The translations under genes and the position numbers were made by a program. A stretch of DNA of 11,381 bases from Candidatus Cloacimonadota bacterium (GTDB taxonomy: Bacteria; Cloacimonadota; Cloacimonadia; Cloacimonadales; Cloacimonadaceae). The notes beneath the pieces are model-generated. The model saw only the letters and a list, made by a program, of their open reading frames with translations, ran no database searches and was not told the DNA's origin. Each line of letters begins with the position of its first letter. The first letter of the stretch is position 1. Location: assembly GCA_028703735.1 (NCBI GenBank), contig JAQVMI010000029.1, forward strand, positions 1 through 11,381, written 5' to 3'. This document shows positions 1 to 7,099 of this stretch, in pieces.

Positions 1-213
1 CAGCTTACGCCACCTTTTATACACCATCGCTGATGCACTCATTCGGTATTAGCCCAAGTTTCCCTGGGTTGTCCCCAATTTGAGGGTAGATAACCTACGT
101 GTTACTCACCCGTTCGCCACTCTCAAGATCCCGAAAGATCTCTACCGTTCGACTTGCATGCCTAATCCACGCCGCCAGCGTTCGTCCTGAGCCAGGATCA
201 AACTCTCCATCAT
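1..213 (-). rRNA. rrs: 16S ribosomal RNA, 5' end (partial)
   Basis: The reverse complement carries the universal 16S start, AGAGTTTGATCCTGGCTCAG, beginning at 206, followed by the conserved GACGAACGCTGGCGGCGTG block and, further in, GGCGAACGGGTGAGTAACACG. Counting back from the conserved block, which is E. coli position 8, puts the mature 5' end near 213. The window holds only about the first 210 bases, through variable region V1 and into V2; the gene continues off the left edge. The sequence GGATTAGGCATGCAAGTCGAACGG after the start block is the most useful taxonomic text here. I think it fits Cloacimonadota, but I could not search it. The gene reads away from the divergent hypothetical gene at 510. 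Confidence 0.97.
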
Positions 214-326
214 TAATAAAATGATTGAAGTGACAAGAGCTTCATTCTCACATTCACACTCTATAAACTTAATTAAAGATCGTGGTGACCATCTCCAAAT
301 TTGCTTTGTCGCGATCACGTTTTTTC

Positions 327-355
327 ACAAGATCAAAATGCCCTTTTTTTGTCAA
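327..355 (-). promoter_or_regulatory. Candidate rRNA operon promoter
   Basis: On the minus strand a perfect TTGACA lies at 355-350. After 17 bases comes TCTTGT (332-327), a poor match to TATAAT. Upstream is an A/T-rich stretch resembling an UP element. The distance to the 16S 5' end is about 114 bases, normal for an rRNA leader. Further down the leader, at 279-273, TCTTTAA resembles the core of the boxA antitermination element. The -35 is convincing and the -10 is weak, so the exact start is uncertain. Confidence 0.4.
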
Positions 356-435
356 TACTTATTTTTGCATTTTCCCAAGAATAATCCTGATTACCAGGTA
401 TAACGATTTGCTTAACAGAGGCTTGCGGTAAGGAA

Positions 436-454
436 AAATATTATTCCAATATTT
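436..454. repeat. Inverted repeat upstream of the 510 gene promoter
   Basis: AAATATT (436-442) and AATATTT (448-454) form a perfect seven-base inverted repeat around a five-base spacer. It ends three bases before the TTGACA box at 458. A second small dyad, CAATG/CATTG (464-468 and 471-475), lies in the promoter spacer. The placement would suit an operator, but A/T-rich dyads also arise by chance. Confidence 0.35.
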
Positions 455-457
455 CAA

Positions 458-485
458 TTGACACAATGTGCATTGCATTAGACAT
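458..485 (+). promoter_or_regulatory. Candidate promoter for the 510 gene
   Basis: A perfect TTGACA lies at 458-463. The possible -10 elements 15 to 17 bases downstream (around 479-486, such as TAGACA or AGACAT) are weak. The gene's start codon follows at 510 with GAGGT at 502-506 as the ribosome binding site. The -35 is good and the -10 doubtful; the promoter may need an activator. Confidence 0.35.
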
Positions 486-509
486 TGGAAAAAACGGTTT
501 TGAGGTCTC

Positions 510-1154
510 ATGACGGATAGAATTATAGTGCTTTTTGCTATATTAATTTGCATTGGAACAGCCCTGTTCTTGTATAAGGGGCTAATAGCTCCTAAGTATA
601 GCGATGCTGAAACCCCTATTGACTACGCTCTTGAACCGTTTCAAGAGGCAAATCCCGATACCCATATCCCTGCGCTAAAGCATTCTGCCAGCAGTTATAA
701 CCTTACCCCAAAAGCAAAGTATCAGATTTCTGGCATACTTGTTAGCAAACGTAGATACAGAAGGGGATACATGAGTTGGTTATCACCCTATGATTATGCC
801 ATAATTTGGGGTAAAGCGCCAGAATATCTGCCTTATCTAAAGTTTGACCAGATAGTGCGTTTCTGTTTATTTGAATACAAGAACGGTGCCCCGATTGACA
901 TTGAATACCTAAGTGCTCATATGAGTAATAATCATCTGATTCCATCCACTTTAAACCTCAGAAGGGCTTTTTCCACTGCCAAAAAGAAAGACCTGGTCTC
1001 GATAGATGGATTCCTGGTTTATGTATCATCAACTGACAAACAAAACAGAAGCAGCACCTGGAATTCCAGCCTCAGCCGTGACGATAAAGGGAATGGAGCT
1101 TGCGAGATTATCTATGTTACTCGCCTTAGGATAAATGATAAGGTGTATGAATAA
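510..1154 (+). CDS. Single-pass membrane-anchored protein of unknown function
   Basis: The 214-residue product has an N-terminal hydrophobic segment at about residues 4-22, with a short charged start (MTDR) and no obvious cleavage site. It is probably a signal anchor with the rest outside the cytoplasm. The body has conserved-looking motifs: YQISGILVSKRRYRRG (71-86), LSPYDYAIIWGK (91-102), SNNHLIP (139-145) and SSLSRDDKGNGACEIIYV (186-203). I recall uncharacterised proteins from proteobacteria with the same order of motifs (a YRISA..VLS start, LSP.DLALGWG, and an SRDDTG.GACELLWV ending), so this looks like a member of that family rather than an orphan. No function is known to me. The start is supported by GAGGT at 502-506, four bases before ATG. 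The gene is divergent from 16S rRNA and convergent with the amidase, so it is probably its own transcript and unrelated to the catabolic cluster. Confidence 0.85.
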   Translation: MTDRIIVLFAILICIGTALFLYKGLIAPKYSDAETPIDYALEPFQEANPDTHIPALKHSASSYNLTPKAKYQISGILVSKRRYRRGYMSWLSPYDYAIIWGKAPEYLPYLKFDQIVRFCLFEYKNGAPIDIEYLSAHMSNNHLIPSTLNLRRAFSTAKKKDLVSIDGFLVYVSSTDKQNRSSTWNSSLSRDDKGNGACEIIYVTRLRINDKVYE

Positions 1155-1159
1155 CAATA

Positions 1160-2440
1160 TCAGATTAACCCCAAGCTGCACAGATACTCATCTTCCTGCC
1201 AAGCACCAATAATCTGTAAGCCAAAAGGTAACCCCAAACTATCAAAGCCATTAGGAACGGTTATAGATGGCAATCCAGCATTAGTCCAGGGCAAGCTCAT
1301 CAAAGGCACACCGGTTGATTCCAGCCCCAAAGGTGCATTCGTCGTAGTAGAGGGCGTTATCCACAGGTTAATGTCTAACTTTTTCATGATGCTGATGATA
1401 TTTTCTCGCAGGGCTATTTGTGCGTTTCGCAAATCTATCAGTTCTGAAGCACTAACCTGTAACCCTAACGCATATAGTTGTTTAGAGTGTTCTGAGTACA
1501 AGTGAGAGAATTTGTTGAACAGTGCCTTATGGTTAATGGCAAATTCCGCAGCTATCAATCTACGATGCCTTGTATTGATATAATCTATTTCAGCAAAGGG
1601 ATCGCATTCAACTACACTATAACCTTTTGCAATTAAATCCTTTACCTTATTATGGAAGTTTTCTTTTACTGCGCCTTCCACTTGGTTCAGATATGTTCCA
1701 GTAGCACACCCAAAACTTGGTTCAGGATTACTATTCAAGTAGTTCCAGTTTACTAACAGATTCTTGGCAAGGAAGTTAACGTCTTCATGGTTTCGGCAGA
1801 TAAACCCCACATGATCGGCACTTTGGGAAAATGGAAACACTCCCTCGGTTGAAATGCGTCCCCAACTTGGCTTATATCCAAAAACACCACAATAAGAAGC
1901 GGGACGTATTATGGAAGCGATAGTTTGTGTTCCCAGGGCTGCAAGACAATATCCGGCTGCCACAGCAGCAGCAGAACCGCTGGAAGAGCCTCCGGGTGTG
2001 TGTAATATGTTCACAGGGTTACATGTTTCGCCAGGGCTGAAATAAGCGAACTCTGTTGAAACCGTTTTTCCCAGAATGATAGCTCCAAGCTGCTTAAGCC
2101 GGGTAACGACCTCAGCTTCTTTTCCACTAAAAGCCTCAGCAGGTAGCTTTGACCCAGCCCTTGTAGGCAACCCATCCACATTGAACAGATCCTTCACCCC
2201 CACCAGCAAACCATATAAGGGGGGGCGTTTAACAGCCTCTGGATACATGGCTTGAAGTGATTTTGCTTCGCTGTGCAGCCTTTCCCTTCTATTGCTTTCC
2301 GGAAGAAATGCCTGAATGGAAGGTTCTTTCCTTTCCATTAACTTGAGAGTGTCGTCTATATACTCTTGCAATGGCATAGTATCATTTATCAGCATGTTAC
2401 AAAGTGTTCTTATGCTAAGTTTGCCGTTATTATTATCCAT
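1160..2440 (-). CDS. Amidase-signature family amidohydrolase
   Basis: The 426-residue product hydrolyses a C-N amide bond. The amidase-signature catalytic triad is visible: Lys83 in VGVKDLF, the cis-serine Ser152 in PGGSSSGSAAAVAAG (149-163), and the nucleophile Ser176 in GTQTIASIIRPASYCG (170-185). The spacings Lys-Ser 93 and Ser-Ser 24 match the classical malonamidase E2 layout. Where many relatives read QTAGSVIRPA, this one has QTIASIIRPA, so a usual glycine next to the nucleophile is alanine. It lacks the extra length of GatA (about 480-490 residues) and no gatB or gatC is nearby, so it is more likely catabolic than part of the tRNA amidotransferase. Small acid amides (oxamate, allophanate, malonamate) are typical substrates of such relatives; the substrate here is unknown. 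AGGATG precedes the ATG by four bases. It is separated by 121 bases from the upstream CoA-transferase, so it may be the last gene of the operon or have its own promoter. Confidence 0.93.
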   Translation of the reverse strand: MDNNNGKLSIRTLCNMLINDTMPLQEYIDDTLKLMERKEPSIQAFLPESNRRERLHSEAKSLQAMYPEAVKRPPLYGLLVGVKDLFNVDGLPTRAGSKLPAEAFSGKEAEVVTRLKQLGAIILGKTVSTEFAYFSPGETCNPVNILHTPGGSSSGSAAAVAAGYCLAALGTQTIASIIRPASYCGVFGYKPSWGRISTEGVFPFSQSADHVGFICRNHEDVNFLAKNLLVNWNYLNSNPEPSFGCATGTYLNQVEGAVKENFHNKVKDLIAKGYSVVECDPFAEIDYINTRHRRLIAAEFAINHKALFNKFSHLYSEHSKQLYALGLQVSASELIDLRNAQIALRENIISIMKKLDINLWITPSTTTNAPLGLESTGVPLMSLPWTNAGLPSITVPNGFDSLGLPFGLQIIGAWQEDEYLCSLGLI

Positions 2441-2561
2441 TCAGCATCCTTTTTACAGGCTTGAAATACTTAGGCAATACGTATGAAATACAAAAGAGAT
2501 TCGCATTTCATGCGCAACAATATATTATTTAATTTGGGGTAAACATTTAATAAGTGGAGGT
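2441..2561 (-). other. Intergenic gap between CoA-transferase and amidase
   Basis: This 121-base A/T-rich spacer holds a small hairpin, CGCAT (2502-2506) and ATGCG (2510-2514) around TTC, followed on the minus strand by AATCTCTTTTG. It is too short and its T run too broken for a confident intrinsic terminator. It also holds a perfect eight-base palindrome, ATACGTAT (2477-2484). I could not find a convincing -35/-10 pair for the amidase. Confidence 0.3.
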
Positions 2562-3752
2562 TTAGATTACTTCTTGAGCCTTCAGTTCCACCAATTCTGC
2601 TTCACTAAATCCCAACCAACCATTATAGATTTCGCTATTATGTTCGCCAATTTCCGGTACTTTATCACGCATGGAGCTTTCTGGAACATTAGTCATTTTA
2701 ATGGGGTTACCGGCAATATTAACCGTTCCTGCCATGCTATCCTCTACTTCCACTATCATATTGCGGGAAAGCACTTGAGGATCATTCATCACCGCTTCAA
2801 TATCGTTTATAGGTGCACATGGGATACCTGCCTTTTCCATAATTTGCAGCCATTCTGCGGCAGTTTTTGCAGCAAAGGCAGGTTCCAGAATAGAATTTAG
2901 GGTTCCAATATTATCTGTTCGCAGACGATTGGTTCTAAAGCTGAGATCATCAAAGAGTTCAGGATTACCTATGGCAGTGCAAAAGCTCTTCCACAAATTA
3001 TCATTCCCCACGGCTATTACAAAATACTTATCGCTTGCCTTATAAGCCTGAAAAGGTGCGATAGTTGGATGTCTGTTTCCAAGCGGTTGAGGAGATTCAC
3101 CATCAGATTGATAACGAACCAAAGCGTTTTCAAGAATTGCCACCTGAGAATCCAGCATGGATACATCAATTTTTTGTCCCAAACCTGTCTTTTCTCTTTG
3201 ATACAGGGCTGCATTGATCCCAATAGCAGTGAACAGCGAGGCAGTTATATCACCCAGTGACATACCAACACGGGTAGGAGCAGCCTCAGGGTAACCTGTT
3301 ATGCTCATTATACCTCCCCGTGCTTGTGCCAGAATATCATACGCAGGTTTTAGCGAATCTGGACCTGTGTGCCCAAAACCTGTGGAGGCTGCATAAATAA
3401 GCCGGGGATTAATCTTTACTAAATCATTGTATCCCAAGCCAAGCTTCTCCATGGTTCCGGGACGATAGTTCTCTACCAAAATGTCGCAACGCTTCACCAA
3501 TTCCCGCAGTATCTCTTTGCCCTTGGAGGTTTTAAGGTTTAGCGATACGCTCTTCTTAGCCCGGTTGATGCTAAGGAAATAAAGGGAACGGCTATTGATA
3601 AAGGGACCAAAAGCACGGGAATCATCACCGCCTGAAGGAATCTCCACTTTAATAATTTCGGCTCCAAGATCACTTAAGATCATCGTACAATAAGGACCTG
3701 CCAAAACTCTGGTTAGATCCAGTACTTTTATTCCGTCAAGGGGTTTGCTCAT
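2562..3752 (-). CDS. Family III CoA-transferase (CaiB/BaiF type)
   Basis: The 396-residue product belongs to the CaiB/BaiF family, which moves CoA between carboxylic acids in the cytoplasm (formyl-CoA:oxalate, carnitine and succinyl-CoA transferases are members). Family landmarks are MSKPLDGIKVLDLTRVLAGP (1-20), LSDLGAEIIKVE (26-37), the NRAKKSVSLNLKT segment (63-75), ENYRPGTMEKLGLGY (94-108) and LGDITASLF (166-174). Asp168 in the last motif aligns with the catalytic aspartate (Asp169 of Oxalobacter formyl-CoA transferase) that forms the acyl anhydride. Length is normal. The specificity of this family cannot be read from general motifs; the VAGND-like loop here (IAVGNDNLWKSFC, 246-258) resembles general acyl transferases more than true formyl-CoA transferase. 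The ATG overlaps the HIT gene's TGA (ATGA, 3749-3752), implying translational coupling. AAAAGGAA just upstream is the ribosome binding site. Confidence 0.95.
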   Translation of the reverse strand: MSKPLDGIKVLDLTRVLAGPYCTMILSDLGAEIIKVEIPSGGDDSRAFGPFINSRSLYFLSINRAKKSVSLNLKTSKGKEILRELVKRCDILVENYRPGTMEKLGLGYNDLVKINPRLIYAASTGFGHTGPDSLKPAYDILAQARGGIMSITGYPEAAPTRVGMSLGDITASLFTAIGINAALYQREKTGLGQKIDVSMLDSQVAILENALVRYQSDGESPQPLGNRHPTIAPFQAYKASDKYFVIAVGNDNLWKSFCTAIGNPELFDDLSFRTNRLRTDNIGTLNSILEPAFAAKTAAEWLQIMEKAGIPCAPINDIEAVMNDPQVLSRNMIVEVEDSMAGTVNIAGNPIKMTNVPESSMRDKVPEIGEHNSEIYNGWLGFSEAELVELKAQEVI

Positions 3753-4228
3753 AATATTTCCTTTTTATGTTCAGAGGAGGATGATAAACTGTTTGCACTA
3801 TCCTGTGGTAAATGCTTCCGAATCATACTAATTAACTCCAAACTTTGGTTTTCCGCAAGCTTCCACTTATCAAACTCGTCCGCATGTTTCCAGGGATCAT
3901 ACTGATGATCTGCTTCAGTTTTATAACGCGGGATGATATGCCAGTGAATGTGCTGATCCCTATTCCCCAAACAAGCATGGTTAAGTTTCCAGGGATTGAA
4001 CGCTTTTACCACTGCTTGAGTGGACAGCATCAGTTCGTGGTTCAAAGCAGTTTGCATATCAGTATCAAGCTCGTGTAATTCCCGTACATGCCTTTTGTAT
4101 AGCAAAACGCAATAACCCTTGAAGTACTGATGATTCCCCAGCAGCAGATAAGAGTTTTCAAACTCATGCACCAAAGCAATATCGCTGGCAATGTTATCCA
4201 GCCTGTCGCAGATAGCACAGCTATTCAT
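3749..4228 (-). CDS. HIT-family nucleotide phosphohydrolase
   Basis: The protein (159 residues from ATG 4228) carries the histidine triad HIHWHII (93-99), the active site of HIT enzymes that hydrolyse or transfer nucleotidyl groups, often on diadenosine polyphosphates or nucleoside phosphoramidates. Other relatives' landmarks are an N-terminal CAIC pair (4-7), YFKGYCVLLYKRHVREL (35-51) and the NHACLGNRDQ lead-in (83-92). The C-terminal 20 residues are serine-rich and polar. I chose ATG 4228, which overlaps the upstream stop by eight bases and puts the usual cysteine motif right at the N-terminus. A TTG at 4255 would add nine residues and overlap the upstream gene by 35 bases. The ribosome site (AGAAGA) is weak, suggesting coupling to the molybdenum subunit. 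HIT proteins are common housekeeping enzymes, so its place within a catabolic operon is the odd part. Confidence 0.93.
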   Translation of the reverse strand: MNSCAICDRLDNIASDIALVHEFENSYLLLGNHQYFKGYCVLLYKRHVRELHELDTDMQTALNHELMLSTQAVVKAFNPWKLNHACLGNRDQHIHWHIIPRYKTEADHQYDPWKHADEFDKWKLAENQSLELISMIRKHLPQDSANSLSSSSEHKKEIL

Positions 4229-6572
4229 GGTTCTTCTGTTGCCTATTTGAATCAAGATAGGTCATTGCAACCTTTTCGGCTGTTACAGGCATGGATTTAA
4301 TTCTAATCCCCAGCGCATCTTCCACAGCGTTGGCAATCATGGGAGCAGCAGGAAGCATGGTATGCTCACCCACACCCCTTGCTCCATAAGGTCCATCTGG
4401 CTGCGGTACTTCCACAATTATAGGAATAATCTCATCAGGAATATCCATGGCAGTGGGGATTTTGTAATCGGTGAAATTAGGGTTCATTAGCTTTCCATTT
4501 GCATCATAACGCATATCCTCAAAAAGCACTGTTGCCAAACCCTGCACTAATCCACCGGTAATCTGTCCACGCACCAAATCAGGATTCAAAGCCTTACCGG
4601 CATCAATTGCAAGTGCTGCTTTCAATACTCTCATTTTGCCGGTATCCTTGTCAATTTCCAAATTCAGTGCTGCTGCACCAACCGTATAGTGCACATTGGG
4701 ATGTCCTCCCTGGCTGGTTTCCGGATCGCCATTGGTGGAAGAAAATTCTGGCATAAACATTCCCCGTGCGTTTATCGGACCACCTTTAAAAGTACCATCG
4801 GAGGTCATGATGCCATCTACCACAAAGTCCTTTAATAACAACTTAAACTTATTATCTGTGATGCATTTAACTGCTTCATCTTCAAGATATAGATCATCAA
4901 TAGGATAGTTATATACTCTGTTTATTAAAGTTAGTATCTGTTCTTTAGCATCTAAAGCGGCTTTTTTAACCGCATTTCCACAACTCCAGGTAATGTGGCT
5001 GGCAACCGTTTGCCATTCATAAGGATTTCTATCTGTATCAGGAGTTTCCACCCTGATTTTTGAGGGCGGAATAGATAAAACCTCTGCGGCAATTTGAGCC
5101 ATAACTGTTTGATAACCCTGCCCAATATCCATTCCAGAAATAATCAGATTAATACTGGCATCCTCATTGAATTTCAGGAAGGCAGAAGATGAAGCATTGG
5201 GTGGCATGGCTGGTGCTTTCCATAGCAGCGAGAAGCCTTGCCCAACCACCTTGTTTGGATCAGATGGCACAGGTTTATTGCCCCAGTCAATAGCTGCCGT
5301 AGCTTTTTCGATGCATTCAATCAAACCGTTGGGGTTCATTTTGGCACCGTAGGCTGTGGTATCACCTTCCATAATAGCATTCTTTTTCCTAAATTCTATC
5401 TCCTCCATTCCCATTGTTTTAGCCATGCGGGTTACGTGGCTTTCCAAACCGAAGAGCATCTCTGAATATCCAAAACCCCGATAAGCTCCTCCGGGAGGAA
5501 GATTTGTGTAAATACATACGGAATCGATTGATACATTATCTATGCGATAGGGTCCTATTGCAGATAATCCCACAGCATTTACCACGTTTGCCCCGTACTC
5601 TACATAAGCTCCTGCATCCCAATAGATTTTATGGTCTAAAGCAGTAATTTCTCCGTTTTTATCTACGCCCATCTTAATCTTGGCTACAACCCCTAAACGT
5701 TGGTAGGTATTGATAAATTCCTGTTCACGACTGTAGCGAAGCTTAACAGCGTAACCCTTTAGCTTGGTAGCCAATGCAGCAGGAATTATTTCCATGGTTA
5801 CCCCTGCTTTTCCGCCAAATCCACCACCTACATGAGGGGCAATTACCCTCACGTTTTTATGTGTTAAGCCCAATGCCTCTGCAAACAAATGCCTTTGTGT
5901 ATGAGGAGATTGCGAGGAGCTCCACACAGTTAAACGCTCTGAATAGTCGAACTTACCTACGGCAACATGAGTTTCAATGGCACAATGGGCATAGCGTGGA
6001 ACTGTGTAAGTATCCTCCAGAATGAAATCTGCTTTGGCAAAGCCTTCCTCCAGATTACCCTTGCGGGTTTTGCGCCAATGAGCTACATTGGTTCCTGGTT
6101 TTGGAAAGAACCACGGCACATGCGGATAGTTCTCCAAATCCGGATGCAGCAAGGTTGCTCCTTCAGCAATGGCTTCCATCTGATCCAACACTGCCGGAAG
6201 TGGTTCGTATTCCACTTTCACCAAAGCTGCTGCCCGTTTTGCTGCTCCGGGTGTTCGAGCCACCACTGCGGCAACTTGCTCTCCCACAAAACGAACTTTA
6301 TCCTGAGCAAAGATATATCTATCTTTCATGTAAAGCCCGAATTTATAGGGGAAATCCTTACCGGTAAATATCTTGTAAACGTCCTTAACCTTTAAGGCTT
6401 CGGAAATATCAATTGATTTTATAATTGCATGAGCTTGTGTACTTTGAACCAGCTCTGCGTGAAGCATACTGGCACCAAAATCGATATCATCACCATAAAT
6501 TGCAGCACCACTTATCTTTTCCAAACCGTCTATACGGGTGATATCTTTGCCTATAAACTTATAATCCTTCAT
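4221..6572 (-). CDS. Molybdenum hydroxylase, molybdopterin-binding large subunit
   Basis: The 783-residue product is the catalytic subunit of a xanthine dehydrogenase/CO dehydrogenase-type enzyme, which hydroxylates a ring carbon or aldehyde using water and the molybdopterin cofactor. The N-terminal domain runs to about residue 140, followed by the cofactor-binding part. Landmarks are Gln221 in SSSQSPH (position of bovine Gln767), GGGFGGK (249-255), GAYRGFG (362-368), GMDIGQG (480-486) and GPYGARGVGEHTMLPAAP (727-744). Glu736 in that last motif matches the catalytic glutamate. By my own alignment the residue matching bovine Glu802 is Gln284 (SREQEF), so the purine-recognising glutamate seems absent and xanthine should not be assumed. 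AGGAGG stands six bases before ATG. It lies 11 bases after the 2Fe-2S gene, in the medium-small-large order typical of this class. No XdhC-like cofactor insertion gene is seen in the window. Confidence 0.97.
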   Translation of the reverse strand: MKDYKFIGKDITRIDGLEKISGAAIYGDDIDFGASMLHAELVQSTQAHAIIKSIDISEALKVKDVYKIFTGKDFPYKFGLYMKDRYIFAQDKVRFVGEQVAAVVARTPGAAKRAAALVKVEYEPLPAVLDQMEAIAEGATLLHPDLENYPHVPWFFPKPGTNVAHWRKTRKGNLEEGFAKADFILEDTYTVPRYAHCAIETHVAVGKFDYSERLTVWSSSQSPHTQRHLFAEALGLTHKNVRVIAPHVGGGFGGKAGVTMEIIPAALATKLKGYAVKLRYSREQEFINTYQRLGVVAKIKMGVDKNGEITALDHKIYWDAGAYVEYGANVVNAVGLSAIGPYRIDNVSIDSVCIYTNLPPGGAYRGFGYSEMLFGLESHVTRMAKTMGMEEIEFRKKNAIMEGDTTAYGAKMNPNGLIECIEKATAAIDWGNKPVPSDPNKVVGQGFSLLWKAPAMPPNASSSAFLKFNEDASINLIISGMDIGQGYQTVMAQIAAEVLSIPPSKIRVETPDTDRNPYEWQTVASHITWSCGNAVKKAALDAKEQILTLINRVYNYPIDDLYLEDEAVKCITDNKFKLLLKDFVVDGIMTSDGTFKGGPINARGMFMPEFSSTNGDPETSQGGHPNVHYTVGAAALNLEIDKDTGKMRVLKAALAIDAGKALNPDLVRGQITGGLVQGLATVLFEDMRYDANGKLMNPNFTDYKIPTAMDIPDEIIPIIVEVPQPDGPYGARGVGEHTMLPAAPMIANAVEDALGIRIKSMPVTAEKVAMTYLDSNRQQKNHE

Positions 6573-6583
6573 TTCCCATCCTC

Positions 6584-7099
6584 CTATTGTAACGCAGGAT
6601 TCCGATCCTGCGAAAGTGCTTTTTCAGCATCGGTGGTATGCTGATCTACTTTTGTCAACGCCATAATTGCATCGAAGATGGGTGTATAACCTGTACAACG
6701 GCACAGGTTTCCTGCAATTGATTCTTTTATCTCTTCCAAGGTTGGATGGGGATGCTTTTCCAGAAGCTCTGTAACAGCTAAAATTATACCTGGTGCACAA
6801 TAGCCACACTGAAAAGAATTGAACTGAATGAAGGCTTCCTGCAAGGTGCTAAGTTTATCCGCTGAGATACCTTCCACAGTAATAATGCTATGACCTTCCA
6901 CCTCTATTGCCAAAACCAGGCAACTGCGAACTGCATTGCCATCTAACAGCACAGTACAAGCTCCGCAATCACCCCTTTCGCAACCACATTTGGGGCTTTT
7001 TACTCCTAACTTTTCGCGTAGGACGTCCAAGAGAACTTCGTTGGGCTCCACGCTTACGTAACGTTTTTCATTATTTACAGTTATGCATATCTCTTTCAT
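6584..7099 (-). CDS. Molybdenum hydroxylase, 2Fe-2S small subunit
   Basis: The 171-residue product carries electrons from the molybdenum centre to FAD through two 2Fe-2S clusters. The N-terminal plant-ferredoxin-like domain has Cys40, Cys45 and Cys48 in GCERGDCGACTVLLDG (39-54), plus Cys60. The C-terminal helical domain has Cys98 and Cys101 in QCGYCAPG (97-104) and Cys133 and Cys135 in NLCRCTGYTP (131-140). All eight ligands are present, so the subunit should be intact. An extra Cys38 sits before the first cluster where relatives usually have another residue. The last 20 or so residues extend slightly beyond the usual end. GGGAGG precedes the start, which overlaps the FAD subunit's stop as ATGA (7096-7099), so translation is probably coupled. 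Confidence 0.97.
   Translation of the reverse strand: MKEICITVNNEKRYVSVEPNEVLLDVLREKLGVKSPKCGCERGDCGACTVLLDGNAVRSCLVLAIEVEGHSIITVEGISADKLSTLQEAFIQFNSFQCGYCAPGIILAVTELLEKHPHPTLEEIKESIAGNLCRCTGYTPIFDAIMALTKVDQHTTDAEKALSQDRNPALQ

Larger units (their letters stand above)
214..509. other. Divergent control region between 16S rRNA and the 510 gene
   Basis: This stretch of about 300 bases has no convincing gene. It contains the rRNA leader and promoter (minus), an A/T-rich inverted repeat (436-454) and a candidate promoter for the plus-strand gene (458 onwards). The short open frames at 221-403 and 359-553 have no ribosome binding site or recognisable protein features, and the first lies inside the rRNA leader. 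No tRNA or mobile element was seen. Confidence 0.6.

Noticed and set aside
221..403. 60-residue open frame next to the 16S gene
   Set aside because: It begins in the 16S leader, has no ribosome site, and its product looks like translated non-coding sequence.
1160..2440. GatA, subunit of the glutamyl-tRNA amidotransferase
   Set aside because: The length is shorter than GatA, there is no gatB or gatC nearby, and the context is catabolic.
4229..4255. Longer HIT protein starting at TTG 4255
   Set aside because: The extra nine residues resemble no HIT family start, and ATG 4228 puts the CAIC motif at the usual distance from the N-terminus.
5967..6395. 142-residue plus-strand open frame and other plus-strand frames over the molybdenum subunit
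   Set aside because: They are antisense shadows of a strongly conserved gene.
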